18,291 bases of DNA, taken from positions 1-18,291 of the forward strand of contig CAZCDB010000031.1 in NCBI GenBank assembly GCA_964497635.1, written 5' to 3'. The DNA is from CAMDWQ01 sp964497635. GTDB taxonomy: Bacteria; Omnitrophota; Gorgyraeia; 2-02-FULL-51-18. The translations under genes were made by a program, and so were the position numbers. Positions within the stretch are counted from its first letter, which is position 1. Every line of letters starts with the position of its first letter. Below the pieces are notes generated by a model. The model searched no databases, was not told where the DNA came from, and saw only the letters and a list, made by a program, of their open reading frames with translations. This document shows, one piece after another, positions 7,310 to 14,391 of this stretch.

Positions 7310-7873
7310 TTAATTTTGCGTCAGTTCTTTTTCCTTGGAGGATTGAGCCTGGTCTATCATCTGGATATAGCGGTCGGTAAGCTTTTGTATATCCTGCTCG
7401 GCCTTAAAAGACTCATCTTCGGTGATCTTCTTTTCCTTGCCCAAAGCTTTGATCTTTTCATTGCCGTCGCGACGAATGGCTCTCATGGAGACGCGTCCAT
7501 CCTCGGCCAGTTTATGCACGATCTTGACCATCTCCTCACGACGTTCGCGAGTCAGCGAAGGGATGCCGATACGTATCAGTTTTCCATCGATCACCGGGGT
7601 CACCCCAAGATCGGAATCCATGATAGCCTTTTCGATCGCTTTGAGAGCGGAAGCATCCCAAGGGTGAATCAAAAGAAGTCTAGGCTCAGGAATCGTGATA
7701 TTGGCCATCTGCTTTAAAACTGTCATGGTGCCGTAATAGTCAACTTTGATATTGTCCACCATCCCGCTTTGGGCACGGCCCGTGCGGACAGATCCAAAAT
7801 TTTGCTGGGTAACTTCCAGCGTTTTTTTCATCTTGTCTTCAGCTTCGCGAATGACGTTTTGTGAAAGACTCAT
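7310..7873 (-). CDS. frr: ribosome recycling factor
   Basis: Releases the 70S ribosome from mRNA after termination, together with EF-G. The 187 residues match the family's normal length of about 185. Family signatures are visible: an N-terminal three-helix-bundle segment with FGSVRTGRA, the beta-domain stretch IPEPRLLLIHPWD, IGIPSLTRERREEM, and the C-terminal helix beginning VSMRAIRRDGNEKIK. Its ATG overlaps the pyrH stop as ATGA (7870-7873), which implies coupled translation. It is the last protein gene of the rpsB-tsf-pyrH-frr group. In many bacteria uppS follows frr, but here tRNA-Lys and serS follow instead. Confidence 0.97.
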   Translation of the reverse strand: MSLSQNVIREAEDKMKKTLEVTQQNFGSVRTGRAQSGMVDNIKVDYYGTMTVLKQMANITIPEPRLLLIHPWDASALKAIEKAIMDSDLGVTPVIDGKLIRIGIPSLTRERREEMVKIVHKLAEDGRVSMRAIRRDGNEKIKALGKEKKITEDESFKAEQDIQKLTDRYIQMIDQAQSSKEKELTQN

Positions 7874-8580
7874 TTTGAAACCAGTGTCCCTATGTTTTGC
7901 CCGGTGATGACACGCCGGATATTCCCCTGTTTTAACAAATCAAACACAATAATCGGCAAATCATTGTCCATGCAAAGGCTGATCGCGGTCGAATCCATCA
8001 CCTTGAGCCCTTTTTTCAAAACATCCATGTAGCGCAGCTTGGTAAAACGCTTGGCATTTTGATTTTTCTTCGGGTCATCCGAATAAATGCCGTCCACTTT
8101 GGTAGCCTTCAAAATCACTTCCGCCCCAAGCTCAATGGCTCGCAAAGCCGCCGTGGTATCCGTCGTAAAATAAGGATTCCCAGTGCCGCCGGCCAAGATG
8201 ACAATCCTGTCTTTTTCTAGGTGCCGAATCGCACGCCGCCGAATGTAAGGCTCAGCGACCGAGTGCATCGCAATCGCTGTTTGGACACGGGTATAGACAC
8301 CTTTACGCTCAAGCGCATCCTGCAAAGCCATGCTATTGATAACAGTGGCCAGCATTCCCATGTAGTCGGCAGTCGCCCGGTCCATCCCGCGATTTTCCCC
8401 CTGAAATCCGCGGAAGATGTTGCCGCCGCCGATCACAATCGCCAGCTGAACACCCAGACTTTTGACTTCCTTAAGCTGAGCGGCAATATCCTCAACCACA
8501 TCCGGATCCACTCCATAGTCTTGTTTTCCTTGGAGCGCTTCACCGGATAGTTTTAGGAGTACGCGTTTATACTTTTTCAT
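7870..8580 (-). CDS. pyrH: UMP kinase (amino-acid-kinase fold)
   Basis: Phosphorylates UMP to UDP, the committed step toward UTP and CTP and so toward the UDP-sugars used by enzymes such as GalE and LpxB. The 236 residues match the usual hexameric bacterial enzyme. Visible are LLKLSGEALQG near the N-terminus (phosphate binding), IGGGNIFRG (about 50-58), the GGTGNPYFTTDTTAALRA segment with the UMP/ATP-site Thr/Asp residues, and KVMDSTAISLCMDNDLPIIVFD near the C-terminus. It starts 5 bases after the tsf stop and overlaps frr by ATGA. Only a weak ribosome binding site precedes it, in line with coupling to tsf. Confidence 0.97.
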   Translation of the reverse strand: MKKYKRVLLKLSGEALQGKQDYGVDPDVVEDIAAQLKEVKSLGVQLAIVIGGGNIFRGFQGENRGMDRATADYMGMLATVINSMALQDALERKGVYTRVQTAIAMHSVAEPYIRRRAIRHLEKDRIVILAGGTGNPYFTTDTTAALRAIELGAEVILKATKVDGIYSDDPKKNQNAKRFTKLRYMDVLKKGLKVMDSTAISLCMDNDLPIIVFDLLKQGNIRRVITGQNIGTLVSK

Positions 8581-8585
8581 GCGCT

Positions 8586-9425
8586 TTAAGCGACGTTTTC
8601 CCCAAGCTGAAAGCGGACAAACTGCTTCACCTGAACTGTGTCTGCGACTTTCTTACCGGTCTCAGCCAGTAATTGCTGGATGGACTGCTTATCATCCTTC
8701 ACAAAAGGCTGCTCGAGCAAACACTGTGCTTGATAAAACTTATCTAGTTTTCCAGCAACGATTTTCTCGACGATATTCTCAGGCTTGCCTTTGACTTCCT
8801 CACGGAAAATAGCTTTCTCACGCTCAAGCACCACCGCAGGAACCTCGGCTCGAACCAAGCAAATCGGATTGGAAGCCGCTACTTGCATTGCCAGGTTCTT
8901 GCCCAGCTCTTCAACCTCTGAGCTCTTAAGAGACTCTTGCTTACCTGCTACAAGCTCAACCAAAATCCCAAGCTTCTGATTGGAGTGGATGTACTGAAAC
9001 AAAGCGCCATCCTTAGTCTGAACAAGCTTGGCACGACGCACCAACATTTTCTCGCCAATTTTTCCGGACAACTCCGCGACTCGTCCCGAAACCTTCTCAC
9101 CACCAATGGCCGCTTCCCCTTGAGCAAGCACTTCTTGCATCGCCAAAGTAGCCAGATTTTTAAAATCTTCCGTGCGCGCGACAAAATCCGTCTCGCAGTT
9201 GGTCTCGGCAATGACAGCTTTCTTCCCATCATTTTGGATGGTAATCAGTCCTTCTTTGGCCTCGCGTCCCACACGCTTGGCAGCTGATGCCATGCCTTTT
9301 TTTCTTAAGAAATCAATCGACTTCTCAATGTCGCCGCCACACTCTTTAAGCGCCGCCTTGCAGTCCATAATCCCCGCGCCGGTTCTCTCGCGTAGTTCCT
9401 TCACATTGTCGACGCCTGTCATCAT
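8586..9425 (-). CDS. tsf: translation elongation factor Ts
   Basis: Nucleotide exchange factor for EF-Tu. At 279 residues it is close to the 283 of E. coli. The N-terminal UBA-like domain reads VKELRERTGAGIMDCKAAL, and the core holds ETNCETDFVART, the conserved TDFV element that contacts EF-Tu. Two dimerisation-like subdomains follow, and the C-terminal part contains QQLLAETGKKV. The start overlaps the rpsB stop as ATGA (9422-9425), and an AGGAG lies 6 bases or so upstream inside rpsB. Two successive ATG codons are possible starts, and the first is taken. Confidence 0.97.
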   Translation of the reverse strand: MMTGVDNVKELRERTGAGIMDCKAALKECGGDIEKSIDFLRKKGMASAAKRVGREAKEGLITIQNDGKKAVIAETNCETDFVARTEDFKNLATLAMQEVLAQGEAAIGGEKVSGRVAELSGKIGEKMLVRRAKLVQTKDGALFQYIHSNQKLGILVELVAGKQESLKSSEVEELGKNLAMQVAASNPICLVRAEVPAVVLEREKAIFREEVKGKPENIVEKIVAGKLDKFYQAQCLLEQPFVKDDKQSIQQLLAETGKKVADTVQVKQFVRFQLGENVA

Positions 9426-10180
9426 TTGGAAGCTCCTGACAAAGAAACTTCATCCGCAACCTCGTCCTTGTCCTTGGCTTCAACTTCGGAACGTTTTACT
9501 TTTTGGGCCCCTTCAATCACGCTATCGGTGATCACGCGGATAATAAGCTTGAGTGAGCGGATCGCATCGTCATTGGCCGGGATCGGGTATTGAACGCGAT
9601 CAGGGTCCGAGTCTGTATCCACGATGGCAATCACGGGAATCCCCAAACGATTGGCTTCTTTGATGGCGATATCTTCTTTTTTGGCATCGACGACAAACAT
9701 CGCGCCCGGCAAACGGCCCATCTCGGCAATTCCGGCAAGATTTTTTTCAAGCTTGCTGATTTCTTTTTCGTTCATCGAGACTTCTTTTTTGGTCAAAAGA
9801 TCAAACGTACCATCCGTTCTCATCTGAATGAGACTCTTGTAGCGACGGATGCTGTTGCGAATGGTTTGAAAATTGGTGAGGGCTCCTCCCAGCCAGCGAG
9901 CATTGACATAAAACATGCCGGCGCGCTTGGCCTCTTCCCCAATAATGGCCTGCGCTTGGGGCTTGGTGCCCACATAAAGAATCGGCAACCCTTGGGCGGC
10001 AATGCTACGGATAAAGTTACAAGCTTTGACCAGATGATCGGCTGTTTTTTCTAAATCGATGATGTAAATCCCATTTTTTTCGCCGAAAATATACGGCTTC
10101 ATCTTGGGATTCCATTTTTTGGTCTGATGACCGAAATGCGAACCTGCTTCGAGTAAACCTTGGATGAGCTCTTGAGACAA
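9422..10180 (-). CDS. rpsB: 30S ribosomal protein S2 (TTG start)
   Basis: Protein of the small-subunit head, assembled late. The 252 residues fit the family. Signatures are LLEAGSHFGHQTKKWNPKM, YIIDLEKT, PILYVGTKPQAQ, NARWLGGALTNFQTI, PGAMFVVDAKKE and AIKEANRLGIPVIAIVDTD. The start is TTG at 10178-10180, preceded by AAGGAG with 7-base spacing. No ATG is better placed, and the following residues SQELIQGLLEAG are the usual beginning of S2. A charged tail (KVKRSEVEAKDKDEVADE) ends the protein. First gene of the rpsB-tsf-pyrH-frr operon, with its own promoter at 10356-10383. Confidence 0.97.
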   Translation of the reverse strand: MSQELIQGLLEAGSHFGHQTKKWNPKMKPYIFGEKNGIYIIDLEKTADHLVKACNFIRSIAAQGLPILYVGTKPQAQAIIGEEAKRAGMFYVNARWLGGALTNFQTIRNSIRRYKSLIQMRTDGTFDLLTKKEVSMNEKEISKLEKNLAGIAEMGRLPGAMFVVDAKKEDIAIKEANRLGIPVIAIVDTDSDPDRVQYPIPANDDAIRSLKLIIRVITDSVIEGAQKVKRSEVEAKDKDEVADEVSLSGASK

Positions 10181-10238
10181 TTTAATTCTCCTTTATTTCA
10201 TTTAATGGAACGCCTAAGTCATTTAATAACAAAGACTT

Positions 10239-10252
10239 GGGTACGGATACCC
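10239..10252 (-). promoter_or_regulatory. hairpin in the rpsB mRNA leader
   Basis: A perfect 5-bp stem GGGTA/TACCC with a TCCG loop lies within the 170-base untranslated leader of rpsB, about 60 bases before the start codon. A smaller TGGC/GCCA hairpin lies further upstream in the same leader. S2 controls its own operon through the rpsB leader in several bacteria, so such a role is possible. No known leader motif was recognised here, and the role is a guess. Confidence 0.35.
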
Positions 10253-10355
10253 GTTCTCCATTCCTTTCAAAACAAAACCGTATTTCAAAAGGGCTGATAA
10301 AACGATCCTAGCTCTGGCACTCGCCAAAACAAGATCCGGCTTCTTGGAACCCGTT

Positions 10356-10383
10356 ATTATAGCAAAGTTTAGGTTCGACGCAA
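10356..10383 (-). promoter_or_regulatory. promoter of the rpsB-tsf-pyrH-frr operon
   Basis: A perfect -10 TATAAT (10356-10361) and a partial -35 TTGCGT (10378-10383) are separated by 16 bases. Transcription would start near 10349, leaving a leader of about 170 bases before the TTG start of rpsB. The promoter lies just beyond the stop of the LacI-type gene (10393), so no room is left for a terminator between the two units and read-through from upstream is likely. Confidence 0.7.
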
Positions 10384-10392
10384 GGGGTAAAA

Positions 10393-11400
10393 TTAGGCTG
10401 ATTTTCTAAGAATAAGCTCTACCGGGTAATAGGTTACTTTTTTATCCAGAGCTTTTTTGTCGCCATCTAAATACCGGACCAGACGCGCTGCCGCATCCTT
10501 GGCCATTTGATACACTGGAACCCGCACCGTTGTCAGGGGAACAGGGGCCACTGAAGCCACCCGGTCATTGTCATAACCCACAACAAGCACGTCTTTGGGA
10601 CAACGGAGGCCCACTCGCTTGAACGCGCGCAAAGCCCCAATGGCCATGTGGTCATTGAGACAGAAAATCGCATCGCAGGACTTTTTTGACTGGAAATATT
10701 CTTCCACAAGGCGCTCAGCCTTTTCTTCCTGATAATCCCCTTGCAGGTAATCGATCTTTATTTGAGAGGAGCGACATACACTTTCAAATCCTTTTCGGCG
10801 GCCCTGGCTGTCCCCCGACCAATGTTCTCCCTCAACCATGAGAAATTTTTTACACCCTTTCGAGAGTAAATACCGAGCGACTTGCTCGCCCCCCGAAAAA
10901 CTATCTCCCGCCACAAAATTGACGCCGAGATCTTCTTCTGGGTCGTTGATCACCACACAAGGCACCCCAATCCGCTTGAGTGCTTTTTTTTGGGAGAAAA
11001 AATTGGGCCAGTGCGTGACCAGGAGCGCATCCACATCCTCTGCTGCTCTGAAATCGTGCCGGTCCCAGGTGCTTTTATAAGAAGGTTTCATGAGAACCAT
11101 CTTGAAATGATATTCCGAACTTAAAACCGCGTCGGAGACGCCGCTTAAAACACTCGCATAATAATCACTGAAAAAGATCCCCTCAAAGTGAGGCATTAAA
11201 AAACCGACGGTTTTAAAAGCTTTGCCCGCTAAACGACTGGCCGTCAGTGTCGGGCTGTAGCCATATTTTTCAATCGTCCGATCAATCTTCTCGAGTGTCT
11301 CAGGAGCGATCTTGGAGCGAGTGCTAAGATTAGTGGCACGAGAAATCGTGGCGATAGAAACGCCAGCAATCTCAGCTAAGTCGTAAATGGTTTTCTTCAT
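10393..11400 (-). CDS. LacI-family transcriptional regulator
   Basis: A 335-residue DNA-binding regulator. The helix-turn-helix is residues about 5-25 (IYDLAEIAGVSIATISRATN). The hinge helix region reads TASRLAGKAFKTVGF (about 52-66), and a periplasmic-binding-protein-like effector domain fills the rest, with CDAIFCLNDHMAIGALRAF and DVLVVGYDND typical of the family. The start is ATG 11400, preceded by CGGAG with 6-base spacing. Upstream in-frame codons exist to 11475 but add a non-homologous extension that would overlap the preceding gene. It begins 56 bases after the secreted six-hairpin/repeat protein and is probably in its operon. A perfect palindrome of LacI-family type sits at that operon's promoter, so it likely represses its own unit until a sugar-like ligand binds. 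The ligand is unknown. Confidence 0.93.
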   Translation of the reverse strand: MKKTIYDLAEIAGVSIATISRATNLSTRSKIAPETLEKIDRTIEKYGYSPTLTASRLAGKAFKTVGFLMPHFEGIFFSDYYASVLSGVSDAVLSSEYHFKMVLMKPSYKSTWDRHDFRAAEDVDALLVTHWPNFFSQKKALKRIGVPCVVINDPEEDLGVNFVAGDSFSGGEQVARYLLSKGCKKFLMVEGEHWSGDSQGRRKGFESVCRSSQIKIDYLQGDYQEEKAERLVEEYFQSKKSCDAIFCLNDHMAIGALRAFKRVGLRCPKDVLVVGYDNDRVASVAPVPLTTVRVPVYQMAKDAAARLVRYLDGDKKALDKKVTYYPVELILRKSA

Positions 11401-11456
11401 GGAAGGCTCCGCAGAACTTAAGCTACCCTCCGGTTTCATTTCTGTCAAGCAATGCT

Positions 11457-14285
11457 CTAGGGTTGGACCAACCATTTCAAGAAATCATTTTCAATATACC
11501 CGGGAGAAGTGACGATCTCATACAAGTGATCCCGGTTATCGCGAGCCGTCGCTCCCAGAGAAGCGATAGAGTTAGCGTAGCGCCGATTATAAGCATTTCT
11601 GTATACAGAACTTGCTTTTATCCGGGCAAAGAGGCTATTGGCTCTGATCATCATGCCTAAAAAAGTGGACTGGTCGTAAAACTCGTATCCAACAATTCCC
11701 ATCAAAATCACTCGACACTCCACACTGACGTTGGCACCAACACCCGGGTTGATTGCATAGAGATTGGTAAAAGCGATCCGATGACTCGCCGAGATTTTCA
11801 TTTTTTGGAAAAGATCATAGGCTAGCTCATATCTTGATGGGCCCGCCCATGAATCCAGATCCTCAGGCTTGATCACGCCGCTAGCGATGTCACTTAAAAG
11901 TTGATGACGATTCACCGCTTTAAAGATCCCCGTTTTTGCAAAACTGTCATAACGGGTCCCAAATAGCGTGTTGATGACCAGTCGGTTTTTATCCGTGGAT
12001 CTTAAAAAATGGAGGAAGCTTCCCGCTCTTTTGAGAATAAACGCATGTCGTTCGTTGCCAACATAAGGAGCGCCCGTAGCACTGGCCCAGCTGACCATGT
12101 CGATCAGTGTTTGACGTAAAATAGCACTCGTCCCCGAACCAGCGGTAGGAACCAAAACCCCATAAATCGTCTCAAATGCCCTTTCCAAATCCGGATCCGC
12201 GTACATCCTTGCCAAAAAATCGGAAGCATTTGCCAAAACCGGCTGGTTGAAAGCTCCCGGCGCGATGATGCCTTGCATAAGAAGTGCAATATCACTTTCA
12301 CCAAGAGGGCCTGAGATCCTAAAAGACGATCCGTAGAGGGTGTTCACCTGTGCTAGGAGGCTTTCGCTGGCACGAATTCCCGATAACATGGCACTGGCCT
12401 GCCGAAGACGGGCGATATAAGCCGTTTCCGAAAAAACACCCGCGGAAGGATCCGTCACAATCTGGATCAGCTTCACTCGTAGGCTGATGTCACTAATATT
12501 CCCAGAAAAAGGAATGCTTATAGAATAAATACGTTTGAAGTCGTCCAAAGACCGAGAAGACGCTCTCAAACCTGCCAGAAGATCAGCGGCTTTATGATAA
12601 ACCGACTTCTGACTCGGTGTTGCCGTTGCATCCTGGACTCGGAGGACCGAACTAAATGCCAGACCATCAAATAAAAAACCGATCTGAGCACCATGCAGCC
12701 CACCAATCATTGGGATATACTGATCAAACAAAGTGTTGAACGCGTTCAAAGAAGCCTGCGAAACGCGGATCTTGTCCAGAAAAAGAGAGCTCTTGCTCAA
12801 AAGCGCCAAGTAATCTTTTTTGACAAATCCCGGCTGGCTGACTAGGTCAAAAATAGTNNNNNNNNNNNNNNNNNNNNNNNNNNNNNNNNNNNNNNNNNNN
12901 NNNNNNNNNNNNNNNNNNNNNNNNNNNNNNNNNNNNNNNNNNNNNNNNNNNNNNNNNAAGGGGCTATCGAACGTATTTTCTTCATTAAGCGCCAGCAAAT
13001 ATTCGGCTTTTTTTCTGAAACTTGCGGACAATACAGCGTTCTTGGAGAAATATTCCTCGAGCACGCGGTAGGAAAGAATCATCTGGTTGGTAACTTCAAC
13101 CGATTTCAGAGCTCCTCTTTTCAAACGACGCGCGTTTTCCGCGTTGGAATAATCAAAGCCTTTGGACGTAAAAAAATCACCTCCAAAAGAGTTGTCGCTT
13201 TTCTGGATGAGTGACGACTCTTCAATCTTCTGTACATAAGAAAGAAGATTGATCCCGAAATCACGCTCAAGCACTTCCGGTCCGATAGAAGAAATCGCCC
13301 ACGCGTCCACATCCAGACTCGGCACTACATTCATCCTCATCGTGCCAGTCGCCGGTTCAAAAGTACCCCCAGCCAGAAATAGGCCAGTGATCGGATTATA
13401 GGCTTTGGTTTTAAGCCAATTTTTGATGCCGGCTGCCGTCGCATTCATCGAAGTCCTATCCGCCACACTCAAGAAACTCAAATCTTTCACGCGATTAAGC
13501 AGAGACAACGCGTCGAGATCGTTTTCAGTGGAAATAATGCGTGAATGATTACCGGTTTTACTCATCGCCACGGCACCCCCGTCATACTGGGGCAAGGTCG
13601 TGATCCACTTGGCGATGGAAACAGCGATTTGGAGGGCATTTTCATCACCCGAAGCGCTTTCGGCATAATGAAGCATGAAGAGCCCAAGCCACGCGTTTTC
13701 CCCCAAGCCTTTTCTCCATTCATATTTTTTCCAGTGATAAGCAGAATCCACGTTGTAAACAGTCCAAAACCCATCAAAAGTGTCCGGTTGAAATTGACCC
13801 GCGTAAAAATCAAAGATCTTCTTGGCAGCGGCCTTATTCCCGGCCTTTAAAAAAGCAATCCCCGCCAGCGCTTGATCGTAAGTGTAGGCCTGAGTGTAAG
13901 CATAAATTTTTGCCCATTCGGCGACATGGCCCTCATGATAAACAAAAGCATCATCTTCCGTATGGCTAGCCAAAAGGCCAGAATTGCTTCTATCTTGGTT
14001 AGCAACCATCCAAGGGTAAAGGCTCTGAGCGGGAACTGGGTTGGAAAAAGTAGGGGTTGTCAGGGATTGAGCTGACAGCAGCTGACTTTCGTTTCTGTGC
14101 GCTACGAGACCTGAGGCACTGCTTTCTCGCTGAGCTTGCTGACTGGGCGTCTGTGCAACGACAGAAATAGATTCTTGGGAAAGTGGGGTTGAAAACATCT
14201 CCGGTGTAGCTGCAAAAATCAAGCTACCGGCCCCCTGCTCTAGCATAAAACAAATGGTTAAAAGAATTGCCCCTATTTTTTTCAT
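11457..14285 (-). CDS. secreted six-hairpin glycosidase-like protein with C-terminal helical repeats, interrupted by scaffold gap
   Basis: An N-terminal signal peptide (KKIGAILLTICFMLEQGAG, cleavage near residue 25) is followed by a Ser/Gln-rich linker. Residues about 70-440 look like an (alpha/alpha)6 six-hairpin glycosidase-like domain, with alternating helices such as YDQALAGIAFLKAGN, GLGENAWLGLFMLHYA and STENDLDALSLLNRV. Its enzyme activity is not identifiable. The reading frame then enters 100 N (12858-12957). After the gap come 466 residues with about seven divergent 60-75-residue repeats of the type ASxFLxxIRAS...FNxLYG...P..G...LIxxIVxxPG. Start ATG 14285 has AGGAGG at 5-base spacing; GTG 14288 is worse spaced. 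Because 100 is not a multiple of three and the gap is probably a placeholder, one continuous protein is likely but not proven. The two parts could be separate genes. Promoter and operator lie directly upstream, and a LacI-type gene follows. Confidence 0.75.
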   Translation of the reverse strand: MKKIGAILLTICFMLEQGAGSLIFAATPEMFSTPLSQESISVVAQTPSQQAQRESSASGLVAHRNESQLLSAQSLTTPTFSNPVPAQSLYPWMVANQDRSNSGLLASHTEDDAFVYHEGHVAEWAKIYAYTQAYTYDQALAGIAFLKAGNKAAAKKIFDFYAGQFQPDTFDGFWTVYNVDSAYHWKKYEWRKGLGENAWLGLFMLHYAESASGDENALQIAVSIAKWITTLPQYDGGAVAMSKTGNHSRIISTENDLDALSLLNRVKDLSFLSVADRTSMNATAAGIKNWLKTKAYNPITGLFLAGGTFEPATGTMRMNVVPSLDVDAWAISSIGPEVLERDFGINLLSYVQKIEESSLIQKSDNSFGGDFFTSKGFDYSNAENARRLKRGALKSVEVTNQMILSYRVLEEYFSKNAVLSASFRKKAEYLLALNEENTFDSPXXXXXXXXXXXXXXXXXXXXXXXXXXXXXXXXXXTIFDLVSQPGFVKKDYLALLSKSSLFLDKIRVSQASLNAFNTLFDQYIPMIGGLHGAQIGFLFDGLAFSSVLRVQDATATPSQKSVYHKAADLLAGLRASSRSLDDFKRIYSISIPFSGNISDISLRVKLIQIVTDPSAGVFSETAYIARLRQASAMLSGIRASESLLAQVNTLYGSSFRISGPLGESDIALLMQGIIAPGAFNQPVLANASDFLARMYADPDLERAFETIYGVLVPTAGSGTSAILRQTLIDMVSWASATGAPYVGNERHAFILKRAGSFLHFLRSTDKNRLVINTLFGTRYDSFAKTGIFKAVNRHQLLSDIASGVIKPEDLDSWAGPSRYELAYDLFQKMKISASHRIAFTNLYAINPGVGANVSVECRVILMGIVGYEFYDQSTFLGMMIRANSLFARIKASSVYRNAYNRRYANSIASLGATARDNRDHLYEIVTSPGYIENDFLKWLVQP
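12858..12957. other. scaffold gap (100 N)
   Basis: Exactly 100 undetermined bases, the usual placeholder for a join of unknown length. It falls inside the secreted repeat protein, right where the recognisable helical repeats begin, so the true number of repeats and the reading frame across the join are unknown. Confidence 0.98.
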
Positions 14286-14309
14286 CACAACCTCCTGATA
14301 TCCTCTTTT

Positions 14310-14327
14310 AATGTAAGCGCTTACATT
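14310..14327. promoter_or_regulatory. palindromic operator of LacI-family type
   Basis: AATGTAAGCGCTTACATT is a perfect 18-bp inverted repeat with the central CG expected for LacI/GalR-family operators. It lies 7-25 bases downstream of the -10 element, covering the expected transcription start, a position that blocks initiation. The LacI-type protein encoded in the same unit is the obvious candidate to bind it. No second copy was seen in the window. Confidence 0.8.
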
Positions 14328-14334
14328 TATAGGG

Positions 14335-14362
14335 AGTATACCCGCTAAAAAGATAAAGTCAA
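14335..14362 (-). promoter_or_regulatory. promoter of the six-hairpin/repeat protein and lacI-type gene
   Basis: A -35 TTGACT (14357-14362) and a -10 TATACT (14335-14340) are separated by 16 bases, a strong sigma-70-type promoter. Transcription would start near 14328, at the edge of the palindromic operator, about 43 bases before the ATG. Confidence 0.75.
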
Positions 14363-14391
14363 GGGGTGGGGGTAAAAATTAATTCGGTAGG

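Noticed and set aside
9590..10054. Plus-strand open frame of 154 codons
   Set aside because: Antisense to the conserved core of rpsB, with no recognisable domain or ribosome binding site.
14310..14327. Operator as a CcpA catabolite-response site
   Set aside because: The sequence fits that consensus, but CcpA control is a Firmicutes feature and the cell has lipid A genes. A local LacI-type protein is the simpler candidate.
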